Shown here piece after piece: positions 26,459-35,132 of a stretch of DNA of 64,000 nucleotides. The stretch is from Microbulbifer rhizosphaerae (GTDB lineage Bacteria > Pseudomonadota > Gammaproteobacteria > Pseudomonadales > Cellvibrionaceae): contig NZ_JACHWZ010000005.1 of the NCBI RefSeq assembly GCF_014191725.1, forward strand, positions 186,001-250,000, read 5' to 3'. The position numbers were made by a program, and so were the translations under genes. The notes under the pieces were generated by a model. It worked only from the letters and a program-made list of their open reading frames with translations. It made no database searches and was not told the DNA's origin. Numbering within the stretch: position 1 is the stretch's first letter; every line of letters starts with the position of its first letter.

Positions 26459-27495
26459 ATCCCCCGGTTACGTATTTTTGCCGTGGCCGTATAGAGCTTT
26501 CTCAGTCGGCCATCGGTGTATTCAGTGCCGTTGATTTTCTGCTTGGAAACACCGACACTGCCGTCGCTGGCCACCAGCAGCTGTACCCGGATCACCGCCA
26601 CCCCCTCCATCTGCTCGGGGCTGTTGCTGGCATCCTGCCAGGTATCCACCACGCCGTTGCCGGTGCTGTCCCGTCCGTAGCGCACCTGCATATCCTCGAT
26701 ACCCGGTATCAGTTCCTGGGCCGCGCGGCCGTCCTCGCTCATAAAGAGAGAGGGGGTGTCGGTAACGTCACTGTTGGCAATAAAGAAGGTGCGGGAATAG
26801 GGCCGTAGTATTGTCGAATCCGTGCCGTAGTCCTCTTGCAAGGGAGGGGAAGGGTTCAGGTTTTTGATCCAGCCCTCATCTTTGTCATCGCGACCATCCC
26901 GTCCACCTGTATGTACGAGAGTTCTCTTGCCCGACTCGCCGGTTGTCTGGCTCGCCTGCACATTGGTAATGGTCATCAGTTCGCCGGCTTTACAGTTGGA
27001 GATCAGCACTATCTGCCCCGGCTGGATATCGCAAGCGGGAGATACATGCAAAGCTTCGCCGGTGACCATCCTGCCGGTGCCGCCGCAGGCGTTTTCCGCA
27101 CCACTCAAGGTCAGTGTATCCGTGTTTGCCCGTACGGACTTTCCGCCTTCGGTTCCGCTGGTTATGTTGTTCTTTCCGCGGACACCATTTGCTCCAAACT
27201 CGCCGTGGACAGCGGCTTTGTAATCGCTATCGCTCTCATCGAGATGGTTCTGGATACTGTCCTTATTTGGCGCACAGCCCCAAAAATCCGCCATGCGGAT
27301 TTCCCTGGTCAGAAAATCTATGGCAAAGCGACCGCTCTCCTGCGCCCGGGAATAGGCCATCTGCATGCGCATGGTGTCGCGGTTGCTGTCGAAGACCTGC
27401 AACACCCCGAGAAGCAACAGGGAGCTGAGCAGTATGCCGATCATCAATTCGATCAGGGAGAGGCCGCGCTGCCGGGAATTCATTCGCATGATCAA
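26455..27495 (-). CDS. pilW: Minor pilin PilW
   Basis: 346 residues, the length expected for PilW. The leader RQRG|LSLIELMIGILLSSLLLLG has the cleavage site and Glu5. Later, AGRFAIDFLTREIRMADFWGC matches the conserved N-terminal helix exit, and Cys residues occur near 90, 138 and 154. The 3' part reads like a GspJ/PilW beta-rich head. Overlaps at both ends (pilV 3' end and pilX 5' end, four bases each) show tight coupling. Confidence 0.93.
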   Translation of the reverse strand: MIMRMNSRQRGLSLIELMIGILLSSLLLLGVLQVFDSNRDTMRMQMAYSRAQESGRFAIDFLTREIRMADFWGCAPNKDSIQNHLDESDSDYKAAVHGEFGANGVRGKNNITSGTEGGKSVRANTDTLTLSGAENACGGTGRMVTGEALHVSPACDIQPGQIVLISNCKAGELMTITNVQASQTTGESGKRTLVHTGGRDGRDDKDEGWIKNLNPSPPLQEDYGTDSTILRPYSRTFFIANSDVTDTPSLFMSEDGRAAQELIPGIEDMQVRYGRDSTGNGVVDTWQDASNSPEQMEGVAVIRVQLLVASDGSVGVSKQKINGTEYTDGRLRKLYTATAKIRNRGI

Positions 27496-27959
27496 AGCTC
27501 CACCGTCATTTCAAACTCGGCGTCTTCAGGCCCGCCGGCGCCGCCGCCGTAGTTTTCCCCGGTGTGCTGTTCCTTCCATTTGACCGTCACTGTAACCTCG
27601 CCGCTCTTGCGGGAGATTTCGCCGCTGGCCGAGGGCAGATTCGTTTTGATCAGCTGGCCCCACTCGCGCTTATCCATGGCGGCGAGTTCCGCGGCGGAAC
27701 AGCCCCCGCTGCAGTCGCTGTTCCCCGCTTCCGAGCCATCTACTGTGCCGTCGTAGCTGCCTGTCTCCACACCTTCGAGGTTGGCCCGCATACGCTCGGC
27801 CATATCGTGTGCCGCCAGGGTGGCCATATAGCGCTGCTGGGCACTGTTGCCGTTTTTCATGCTCATCATCTGGGTGGCGGCGAGTCCCAGCAGGCCGACC
27901 GCCAGCACCAGCACGGAGATCAGCACTTCGATCAGGGTAGCGCCGCGTTGCCTAAGCAT
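27492..27959 (-). CDS. pilV: Minor pilin PilV
   Basis: 155 residues starting MLRQRGATLIEVLISVLVLAVG, with a prepilin site and Glu5 in the PilV form (G|ATLIEVL). The segment SAQQRYMATLAAHDMAERMRANLEG is typical of PilV. It lies between fimT and pilW with one base of spacing upstream and a four-base overlap downstream. Confidence 0.93.
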   Translation of the reverse strand: MLRQRGATLIEVLISVLVLAVGLLGLAATQMMSMKNGNSAQQRYMATLAAHDMAERMRANLEGVETGSYDGTVDGSEAGNSDCSGGCSAAELAAMDKREWGQLIKTNLPSASGEISRKSGEVTVTVKWKEQHTGENYGGGAGGPEDAEFEMTVEL

Positions 27960-27960
27960 T

Positions 27961-28494
27961 TTATTTCTCCTGGCTGCCGGTACAGGCGATATCGGTAGTC
28001 AAGCGCACTACCCCGGAGGTGAGCAGGGTGAGTTGGCGGCCGTAATTGCCTGCGCGGTCGTCGCACAGCCCAAAAGTAGTCATATCGGTCAGCCCGGAGA
28101 CGAGGCCGCGGCCATTGAAGGTGAAATCGATATCCTGATTGTCGGTGCCGCCAACGGCGGCAGCCACGGTGATATTCCCTGAGTCGATGGTGAATACTCT
28201 CAATACCTCTTCACCGTCCTCGAAGTTGCCGTTGCCGTCGTCGGCCCAGACCCGCAGGCCGTTGTTCACATCACTGTCGATGGCACCGACTCCGACTCTT
28301 CCGCCGCGGCGCACAGCCTCGGCACGGGCGTATTGCAGGGTTGCATTGAGGTCGTTGATGGCTGTCACCGCCCGATTGTCTTTAATCATGGTGCTGAAAG
28401 ACGGAACACCTATGGCGATGACGATAGCCAGGATGGCTATCACACACATCAGCTCTATGAGAGTAAAGCCAGCCGCGGGTCTTGGAACGGTCAT
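27961..28494 (-). CDS. fimT: Minor pilin FimT/GspH family
   Basis: 177 residues from ATG 28494 (TVPRPAAGFTLIELM), which gives a short leader with G|FTLIELMCVIAILAI and Glu5; an upstream in-frame ATG would make a 25-residue leader. The NDLNATLQYARAEAVRRGG block is the FimT/GspH signature, and a C-terminal Cys pair is present. It is the first gene of the minor pilin operon on minus. FimT in several species also binds DNA and supports natural transformation. Confidence 0.88.
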   Translation of the reverse strand: MTVPRPAAGFTLIELMCVIAILAIVIAIGVPSFSTMIKDNRAVTAINDLNATLQYARAEAVRRGGRVGVGAIDSDVNNGLRVWADDGNGNFEDGEEVLRVFTIDSGNITVAAAVGGTDNQDIDFTFNGRGLVSGLTDMTTFGLCDDRAGNYGRQLTLLTSGVVRLTTDIACTGSQEK

Positions 28495-28789
28495 TGCTTT
28501 CTCCACGCAGGAAGAAAGAGGACCTTTCTCCATGTCTTATCAGTGGCAGGTTTGTGCTTGGAATCTTTTTGGCAATCCGGAGGCGCAATTTGAGAGAGGG
28601 GGACGGACCTTGATATTACCGGCCATACGGCCAGTGATAACAACGGAGAAAACAAAATTACAAACAATACTGAGATGTCACTCATATCCCCCCCTTTTAT
28701 ACGGCCAGGCTCATACATAATCCGAACCCGACCCTGTTATTTTTCTGGTGGGTCTGTGGTCATATTAAATCCAAACCGAAAAAATATGC
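28495..28789. other. Upstream region of the minor pilin operon
   Basis: AT-rich sequence with a GGCCATACGGCC hairpin near 28620. No recognisable gene or strong promoter could be assigned. Confidence 0.45.
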
Positions 28790-28860
28790 GTGGAATTTAG
28801 TTTCAAATGCAGGGAAAATAATTTCAAAGTACAAAAAACGTACCGTATTCAGTCTGCCGC
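28790..28860 (+). repeat. 71-bp block, copy 1
   Basis: The sequence aligns without gaps to 33709-33779 and 34056-34126. The core is GGAATTTnGTTTCA, then TGGAAAATAATTGCAAAG-like sequence. In copies 1 and 2 it is followed by GTACC...TTCAGTCT. It lies in non-coding DNA between the pilin operon and the glutamine synthetase remnant. A regulator-binding region is likely; see the findings. Confidence 0.8.
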
Positions 28861-29099
28861 TTGCTTGAACTTTCGTAGAGTTAATTTTCCAGCAGGTGGT
28901 GCCAATTTGTTTTCCCCATCAACATTGCCGGTTTCTCCTGAATCTCCAGCCTGGTTATGGACGAGGATAGCCGGCGAGCGTGTGAACCACCGTTTGAATG
29001 GGCGTGATATTTTCCCGGAGCAGTCGTGAGAATTGATGGAAAGGGGGTGGCGCCTCATCCGGGGCGGACGGATAAAGCCTTGCTTAAACTTCTGGAAAC

Positions 29100-29478
29100 C
29101 GCATCAAGCGGCTTTTTCCGGACCGGTTTTGGGGTGTCCAGCTGCTTGCGCACGGCCTCGCGCTTGTGCCGTATGGATGCGCATTCGCGCGCTGGTTCGA
29201 TGGGGGCCCTTGCCATCCACATCATCGATCTCGCACAGCACGATATAGCCACAGTCACTTTCGCCGCGAAATGGGTCGCTAGACCCGCACGGGGGATGAG
29301 GATGCAATCGGAATCCTGGCCGTTTACCTGGTGGTCGACGAATCGTCAAAGCTTCATGGAGGTGAGTTGGTCACAAGCAGCAGGTCTGGCATGTCGATAA
29401 TTCACGATTTTGACCGAATTTGTTGTGCTGGTCTCGGTCATCTATCCAGACGTACTCTACAAAGCTGATTTCATTCAT
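29100..29478 (-). pseudogene. Broken 5' fragment of a type II (eukaryotic-type) glutamine synthetase
   Basis: Reading minus from ATG 29478 gives NEISFVEYVWIDDRDQ, matching the N-terminal EYIWLDG strand of GSII. In another frame PP*SFDDSST matches the WxFDGSST motif, with the Trp codon now TGA at 29354-29356. A shift gives QVNGQDSDCILIP (family SDCxLxP). A further shift gives DPFRGESDCGYIVLCEIDDVDGKGPH (shown only in part here as a motif run), matching the family DP....VLCE...DGK.PHPT. Similarity fades near 29100, and the catalytic domain is absent. So it is a truncated, multiply frameshifted relic. Assignment rests on motif memory, not a search. Confidence 0.7.
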
Positions 29479-29668
29479 GGTGATATTCATTTAATGTGTA
29501 CCTGCAGGTAAAATTACCTGCATATCGCAGGCTCCGTAAGCCATAGCTCCAAGATAGCACCTCTTCTCGGGTTGCCGGGGGTAAGAAAAGAGCGCGCGAA
29601 GATTAGTTTCCAACTTTCTGAGCGAACGTTTGAATAACTGTGGCATTTACGTGGTACTTTTACGAAAT

Positions 29669-30718
29669 ATGAATGATCATAGCGGCAGACCGCATCCCGG
29701 CACGAACGAAGCCTCCGGCATTAAATCCGGTTTTATCAAACCGTCATACAGCTTTGAAACATCGCAGCTCCCCTTAAACGAGCAGTTCGATGGATATCGG
29801 GATGAGCTTCCCGGACATATTGAACGCTCGGACGGAAAGGGAATTTCGGAAAAATTCTTTGTTGACACCAAAGGCTTCAGCCTGGGTGACATCCGTGCAG
29901 TCTCATCCAGATCCGATGGGTTTTCCTTTTATAGATCCCCGCAGGATGTCAAATCGTTTGATATGGATGATTGGGTAGTGGCGGTAAGAACAAAAGGTCA
30001 TGTAGATGCCAATGTGGACGGGAATGCCGTACGCTTCCAGGGAAGTCACCTGGAGCTGAGAAATACGGGGGAGCCATTCAGCGCACACCTCTCCGCCCAC
30101 GAATCCCTGTATTTTTTCCTGCCTAGGAAAACCTTGACAGGGTTGGAAGGAATACTCGACCACATTTCCGTCAGCGAAAAATCCAAACGCCTGCATCCGC
30201 TGCTCGGGCACTATCTGATGGCGCTAGGGGCCAGGCTCTCATATATGACGCCATCGGAATCCCTGATTGCCGCCGAAACCACTCGGGCCATGATCCGGGC
30301 CAGCGTTGCGCGGTCGCCGGAATCGATCGCCGCAGCGCAAACCCCTATCCTGGCGACTCAGTTTGAGGTGGCGAGAAAATTCATCGAGCGCAATCTCGGG
30401 CGGCCTGACCTGACGGTGGAGAGTGTTCGCGCCGCGCTGTGCGTGTCTCGCCGACAGGTGTACAAGATTTTTGAAAATCTGGGGGGCGTCGAGCGGTATA
30501 TACGTTCAAGGCGGCTCAGTGCCTGCCTCCGTGAACTCCAGAGTTCCGAAATGCGGTGGACCATCAGCCAGATTGCCGAAAGGTACGGTTTCAAAGACGT
30601 GGCGGGTTTCAGTCGGCAGTTCCGTGCCCAGTTCGGAGGCAGCCCCGGCGAATTACGTGAAGCGGCCGGATCGATGCCGAAGCGCTCGAACTATACTGAA
30701 TGGCTGAATCGTCAATAA
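29669..30718 (+). CDS. AraC-family transcriptional regulator 1
   Basis: 349 residues from ATG 29669 (NDHSGRPHPG); a longer TTG-started frame opens at 29630, and no start has a good ribosome site. The N-terminal 200 residues form a ligand or dimer domain of the AraC_binding_2 type, with a central beta region (FSLGDIRAVSSRSDGFSFY). The C-terminal AraC double helix-turn-helix covers about 240-335 (VARKFIERNLGRPDLTVESVRAALCVSRRQVYKIFE...ISQIAERYGFKDVAGFSRQFRAQFGGSP in part). The tail ends YTEWLNRQ. It is 22 bases upstream of a related regulator, and the targets are unknown. Confidence 0.85.
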   Translation: MNDHSGRPHPGTNEASGIKSGFIKPSYSFETSQLPLNEQFDGYRDELPGHIERSDGKGISEKFFVDTKGFSLGDIRAVSSRSDGFSFYRSPQDVKSFDMDDWVVAVRTKGHVDANVDGNAVRFQGSHLELRNTGEPFSAHLSAHESLYFFLPRKTLTGLEGILDHISVSEKSKRLHPLLGHYLMALGARLSYMTPSESLIAAETTRAMIRASVARSPESIAAAQTPILATQFEVARKFIERNLGRPDLTVESVRAALCVSRRQVYKIFENLGGVERYIRSRRLSACLRELQSSEMRWTISQIAERYGFKDVAGFSRQFRAQFGGSPGELREAAGSMPKRSNYTEWLNRQ

Positions 30719-30740
30719 AGAGCGGACATCCGCCTATTCA

Positions 30741-31817
30741 TTGTGCGCACATTTTCGAGGCGATCACATCTTGGGAATAACTGGCCGGACAACTGTCGAT
30801 TGCAGCAGTCGTATCCGCGCTGACCGTTTCACCACGGTTACGCAGCAGCGGCGCGATCAATTCGCATACTGGAAGGAATGGGTCGCCCCCCTGGTCGATA
30901 TCGAGCGCGATGAGTCCACGGAAGGCGGCTATTTCGCCAGCGCAAGGGGTCATGACCTCGGATCCCTGCACTTCGCTTCCTCCAGCATGGACCCGATGCA
31001 ATACCGGCATACCGAGGATCATGTTCGTGCCTCCGGCATCGACCATTGGTGTCTTGCTATTCTCAAACGGGGAAATGAAATCAGCCGTGCCGGCGACCGG
31101 GTGCTGACGAGTTCGGCCGGTTCCCTTCAAGTCAGATCTTTCGCCTATCCATTCGTCGGACGTTCCGACGGTACCAGCAGCGCGTGCCTTTTCCTCAGCA
31201 GGGACAATTTTCCGGACATTTCCGACATGCTGGATGCCGTGCATCATATAGGGGTCACAGGCAGTCTCGTGGAGGTACTAAAGGAATACATTATTACTCT
31301 TGAAGATTACATAAAAACACTAAGAGTCTCCGAAATATCCCTCGTAGTAGAGTCACTCACTCTTCTGCTCTCCGCGGCGCTCAAGCCTGCTGCAAATAAC
31401 ATTGGGGTGGCCGAGATGCCGATTGCAGCAGGCCGCTTCAACCTCGCACGAAAATACATTCAGCGATATTTGGCATCGCCAGACCTGGGAGCGAATTCGA
31501 TCTGTCGGACACTGGGGATTTCGCGCCGGCAGCTCTACTACCTCTTCGAGAGACATGGTGGTGTCGAAAAATTCATCAGGCAACGGCGGCTTGCGGCTTG
31601 CTGCAAGGCGATTGCGGACCCGATGGATCACAGGCTTATCAACACCATCGCTTGCAGCTATGGTTTCACAAACCAGGCACTGTTCAGTCGCCAGTTTCGC
31701 GCCGCATATGGTTTCAGCCCCACAGAGGCCCGCGCCGCCGGACTGAGCGGGCATAGGCCGGAGCCCTCGCCGCCGAAGACTTTTTCGGAATGGTTGCTTC
31801 GGACGCGTGGGAGCTAG
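30741..31817 (+). CDS. AraC-family transcriptional regulator 2
   Basis: 358 residues from GTG 30741; a start about 10 codons later is possible. Organisation equals that of regulator 1: an AraC_binding_2-like N-domain (about 30-215), then the AraC HTH (about 240-335) with SICRTLGISRRQLYYLFER and IACSYGFTNQALFSRQFRAAYGFSP. The C-terminal tail FSEWLLRTRGS matches the YTEWLNRQ tail of regulator 1, so the two are likely paralogues. Only 22 bases separate them, and co-transcription is likely. No metabolic gene adjoins them, so the inducing signal cannot be guessed. Confidence 0.85.
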   Translation: MCAHFRGDHILGITGRTTVDCSSRIRADRFTTVTQQRRDQFAYWKEWVAPLVDIERDESTEGGYFASARGHDLGSLHFASSSMDPMQYRHTEDHVRASGIDHWCLAILKRGNEISRAGDRVLTSSAGSLQVRSFAYPFVGRSDGTSSACLFLSRDNFPDISDMLDAVHHIGVTGSLVEVLKEYIITLEDYIKTLRVSEISLVVESLTLLLSAALKPAANNIGVAEMPIAAGRFNLARKYIQRYLASPDLGANSICRTLGISRRQLYYLFERHGGVEKFIRQRRLAACCKAIADPMDHRLINTIACSYGFTNQALFSRQFRAAYGFSPTEARAAGLSGHRPEPSPPKTFSEWLLRTRGS

Positions 31818-32013
31818 TGCCCCTCCCAAACAAGCTTTGCACGGAGAGACAATATTAATGCATCCAGCGCCATTTGGTGGGACCTGGAAGTAGAGGACAA
31901 TGTGACAGGCCCGTATGATCGCCGCCAATAACCGGAGCGGCCGCCTTCTCTGCCCCAGCACACCCGGCGACAGTACCTATCCGTGAAATAAGCAGAACTT
32001 GGTGATCAAAACA
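31818..32013. other. Intergenic region before the regulator-hydrolase gene
   Basis: No gene, repeat or clear promoter was seen in these 196 bases. Confidence 0.4.
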
Positions 32014-33621
32014 ATGAGAGTTTCGCTGGAGATGCTCGGGGAGTTAAGCATCTTCCACGACGGTAAGTCTGTAACCTTGCCAGCCTCCAAACGGACACGT
32101 GCGTTGCTGGCCTACCTTGCGAGGACCGCCCGGCCCCATCGCCGTGAACGTTTATGTGAAGTGTTTTTCGAAACTCCGAATGATCCTCGTGGGGCATTGC
32201 GCTGGTCGTTAAGCAAGATTCGTCCCTTGATTAACGATGCATCAATAGAGCGGCTAGTGGCAGATCGGGAACGCGTAACCATCAGTGCCCTGGATATCGA
32301 AATTGACATCAATACGCTGTCAGAAAAGTTAACATCCCCTGATTTGCCCTTCTCGGTATTAACTGACATTGCGGGCCAGTTACAAAAACCGTTTCTGGAC
32401 GGTATCGACCTGCCTGACCAGGAACTCTTCCAGCAATGGCTGTCCGCCGAACGACAAGAGATAAATCGCTTGCGTGGAAAAGTGCTGGCCCGTTTAGCCA
32501 CTCACTCTGACATTGCCCCCCACGAACGATTGAGCTGGGCCCGTCAGTGGCAGGCTCTGGAACCGTTCAGTCCCCACGCAGCCACTCAATTGTTGACCCT
32601 GCTGGAGCTGCTTGATCACACTTTGGAATTGAACACTTTGTCGCACGAACTGGCTAGGCGTTTCCGGAATGCCGGGATTGCGTGGCCTCCAGATATGCGC
32701 ACCCAAGGCAGCCGGATCTCCGCCGGTGTCAAGGAGCGTCCCACAGAGCGGGAATTGCTAGCCCGGCAGAAAGTCCAGTTTTGCACCGCAAACGACGGCG
32801 TGCGCATCGCCTACGCATCTGTGGGCGAGGGCCCGCCCATCATCAAGGCCGCCAACTGGCTCACCCATATTGAGCACGATTGGGAGGCACCAATCTGGAG
32901 CCCTCTGTTTCGCAATCTCGCCGCTGACCATCGCTTTATTCGCTACGATGAACGGGGTAATGGCCTGTCCGACTGGAACGTCGCTAATATTTCTTTTGAC
33001 ACCTTTGTGACCGACCTTGAAGCGGTGGTAGCTGCCACGGGGCTGGATAAGTTTGCCCTGCTTGGCATATCTCAGGGCGCCGCCGTATCCATAGAATACG
33101 CCGTGAGGCACCCTGAGCGGGTGACACATCTTATTCTCTTCGGCGGCTATGCGGCAGGCTGGCGAATTGGCGCAACTGACGCAGTGGCCAGGGAACGTGA
33201 GGCTGTGATGACTCTGACCGAAACAGGATGGGGAAAGGACAACCCGGCGTATCGACAGATATTCTCATCCACTTTTATGCCCAGCGCCACCGCGGACGAG
33301 CTTACTTGGTTCAATGAATTCCAGCGTTTGACGACCTCGCCCGAGAACGCAGTCCGGTTTTTATCCGTATTCGCTGATATCGACGTGCGCGACCGGCTCG
33401 CGCAAGTGGCGGTGCCGACCTTGGTAATCCATTCGCTGGAAGACCAGCGCATTCCGGTCGAGGCCGCACGCGATCTCGCCGCCTCCATCCCCAACGCTGA
33501 GTTCGTGGAACTGGAGAGCGATGGACATCTGCTGCTCGGCCGCGAGCCCGCTTCAAAAGTTTTTGTGGAGACGGTACGAAATTTCATCTCCCGCAAGCGC
33601 TGGAATGCACAGCTTGGCTGA
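32014..33621 (+). CDS. Winged-helix (SARP/BTAD-like) regulator fused to an alpha/beta hydrolase
   Basis: 535 residues from ATG 32014; a GTG at 31999 would add five. Residues 1-95 form an OmpR/SARP-type winged helix (LEMLGELSIFHDGKSVTLP...KRTRALLAYLA, RGALRWSLSKIRPL). Residues 100-235 are helical and BTAD-like. Residues 265-530 form an alpha/beta hydrolase with GISQGAA (nucleophile Ser), HSLEDQRIPV (acid Asp) and SDGHLLLG (His), so the triad appears complete. A DNA-binding regulator carrying its own esterase-like domain could sense a small ester or lactone. The last residues RKRWNAQLG match the end of the AraC gene at 34134-35132, a sign of recombination. Confidence 0.85.
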   Translation: MRVSLEMLGELSIFHDGKSVTLPASKRTRALLAYLARTARPHRRERLCEVFFETPNDPRGALRWSLSKIRPLINDASIERLVADRERVTISALDIEIDINTLSEKLTSPDLPFSVLTDIAGQLQKPFLDGIDLPDQELFQQWLSAERQEINRLRGKVLARLATHSDIAPHERLSWARQWQALEPFSPHAATQLLTLLELLDHTLELNTLSHELARRFRNAGIAWPPDMRTQGSRISAGVKERPTERELLARQKVQFCTANDGVRIAYASVGEGPPIIKAANWLTHIEHDWEAPIWSPLFRNLAADHRFIRYDERGNGLSDWNVANISFDTFVTDLEAVVAATGLDKFALLGISQGAAVSIEYAVRHPERVTHLILFGGYAAGWRIGATDAVAREREAVMTLTETGWGKDNPAYRQIFSSTFMPSATADELTWFNEFQRLTTSPENAVRFLSVFADIDVRDRLAQVAVPTLVIHSLEDQRIPVEAARDLAASIPNAEFVELESDGHLLLGREPASKVFVETVRNFISRKRWNAQLG

Positions 33622-33708
33622 GGTTGTGCATGTCGGGTTTGTCACACGTGTAGCTGATTCATTTACCCTTTTTTACTTTAAGGGTCTGTGATCCATGTGG
33701 AATCAGAT
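33622..33708. other. Short non-coding gap
   Basis: It begins with about 15 bases that continue the shared 3' end (CTGAGGTTGTGC against CTGAGATTCTTGC after 35130). It has a T-rich run near 33670 but no convincing hairpin. Confidence 0.4.
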
Positions 33709-33779
33709 GCGGAATTTGGTTTCATATTTGTGGAAAATAATTGCAAAGCGCTAAAACAGTACCATCTTCAGTCTCCCAC
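33709..33779 (+). repeat. 71-bp block, copy 2
   Basis: Ungapped match to copies 1 and 3, about 80 percent identical to copy 1 over the first 40 bases by hand count. It is also preceded by GGGTCTGTG, which is shared with copy 1 (28750-28758). Confidence 0.8.
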
Positions 33780-34055
33780 CCCCGTAGAATACCTGTATTG
33801 AACTGAAAAAAATGGCCATGATGAACCTGAAAGACCCATATTCGATCCTGATAAATTGGGCGCCATAAAATGGATCAGGCGCCATTACTCGTTGGGCAGT
33901 TGGCGTGATTTACCTCACTTGCTTAGTAATTGTTCATAGGCTCTCATCCGGGCCTTTGTCAACTGACTGCAAATGTACTTGATAAAACCTGGTCCGACGT
34001 CGCCTTCAAAGGTTCCACGTCCGGATAAAGTGCCTTAAAGTCTTGGAAAAAAATA
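33780..34055. other. 276 bases between the block copies without a recognisable gene
   Basis: It contains a frame of 18 codons after an A-run (ATG near 33813) and two GGCGCC palindromes about 20 bases apart. Nothing is supported as a gene. Confidence 0.4.
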
Positions 34056-34126
34056 ATCGAATTTTGTTTCAAATCTATGGAAAATAGTTGCAAGGCGCCA
34101 CAGCAACATCACCCCCGTTTTCCCAC
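34056..34126 (+). repeat. 71-bp block, copy 3
   Basis: Ungapped match to copies 1 and 2, strongest over GAATTTTGTTTCAAAT and TGGAAAATAGTTGCAAGGCG. It ends 7 bases before the ATG at 34134 and contains an in-frame ATG at 34077. This suggests that it is the promoter/leader and that the downstream ATG is the true start. Confidence 0.8.
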
Positions 34127-34133
34127 TTCGATG

Positions 34134-35132
34134 GAGGAGCATCATGTTAGTGCCATTGACGTTGTCTACTTGGCCAGGGAACTAAAACGTCACTCGATCG
34201 TCGATTTCGCACAGATACAGGCTATAGATCACAGGCTTGCGGACCGTGTTATCGAGTTGGAGGAAGGGCGGGATATCTCGGAGTTGATGGAAGAGCGCTA
34301 TCCGGAATCCTGGATAATCACTCTGTGGCAGCTGGTGGATGCCAACCCCCTTGCAGTAGATATCGGCGCTCGTATGGGTGCTGCTATCGTTTTGCCGGAA
34401 GCTCAAGGGCTGCTCATCAGCTTGGTCCAGCATTGCGAAAACCTGGAGGAGGCGCTGGAAACCTATCTCGCGAATACTGACTTGGACAACCCATCTGAAT
34501 CCTGGCAGGTTACCCGGACGAATAACTATATCCAACTGGCTTTCCGTTTTGTTTCAGGGAAGCCCTACCCACGCTGTGCTGTGGTGTACAAGATGGTTTC
34601 CCTGTGTCACTGGGCTGAACACCTGTTCGGACAGAGGATCCCCACTTGCTGGGCTGAATTTAGTTTCCCAAAGCCACGGTACGTCGACTTGCTGCAGCTG
34701 CTGTTACCCTACGAGCTTCGCTTCGATAGCGATAGAAACGCGTTTGTTTTTCCCGAGGAAGCTCTCTCCCTGCCGTTGCGACAGCGCAACCGTCACCTTA
34801 AAGGCATATTGGAACAGAGGATTTCGAGACTGGACTTCGTGGGGAAAGGACAGTCTGTCGAGAAACGGGTTCGCCAGTTGCTGAGAGAAAATCTGGCCGC
34901 TTACAACAGCATAGACAGCCTGGCGCAGGCCCTCTGTATGAGCCGGGTGACGCTGTACCGCAAGCTAAAGGAGGCGAAAACCAGCTTCTCCCGGCTTCTG
35001 GATGAGGAGCGTCGGCAGCTGTTTGCCCGCCACCGGCACCGGTCGGTGGTGCAGTTGTGCGACCTGCTCGGCTTCCGGGATGCCAGTGCCTATTACAAGG
35101 CCCGCAAGCGCTGGAATGTAAAGCCTGGCTGA
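34134..35132 (+). CDS. AraC-family regulator 3 (arabinose_bd-type N-domain)
   Basis: 332 residues from ATG 34134 (EEHHVSAIDVVYLARELK). An ATG at 34077 would add 19 residues but lies inside the repeated 71-bp block. The N-terminal domain (PLAVDIGARMGAA...GLLISLVQHCENLEEAL in part) is the Arabinose_bd type found in OruR/ArgR-like AraC proteins. The C-terminal HTH is AYNSIDSLAQALCMSRVTLYRKLKEA, then LCDLLGFRDASAYYKARKRW. This N-domain differs from those of regulators 1 and 2. The final 36 bases of the gene and trailer match the end of the hydrolase fusion gene. Confidence 0.85.
   Translation, partial: EEHHVSAIDVVYLARELKRHSIVDFAQIQAIDHRLADRVIELEEGRDISELMEERYPESWIITLWQLVDANPLAVDIGARMGAAIVLPEAQGLLISLVQHCENLEEALETYLANTDLDNPSESWQVTRTNNYIQLAFRFVSGKPYPRCAVVYKMVSLCHWAEHLFGQRIPTCWAEFSFPKPRYVDLLQLLLPYELRFDSDRNAFVFPEEALSLPLRQRNRHLKGILEQRISRLDFVGKGQSVEKRVRQLLRENLAAYNSIDSLAQALCMSRVTLYRKLKEAKTSFSRLLDEERRQLFARHRHRSVVQLCDLLGFRDASAYYKARKRWNVKPG

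Noticed and set aside
28790..29029. 79-codon plus frame starting inside block copy 1
   Set aside because: No ribosome site or motif. The start is part of a non-coding block repeated elsewhere out of coding context.
34077..34133. Upstream ATG start for AraC regulator 3
   Set aside because: The extra 19 codons lie within the repeated 71-bp block, which is non-coding in its other two copies.
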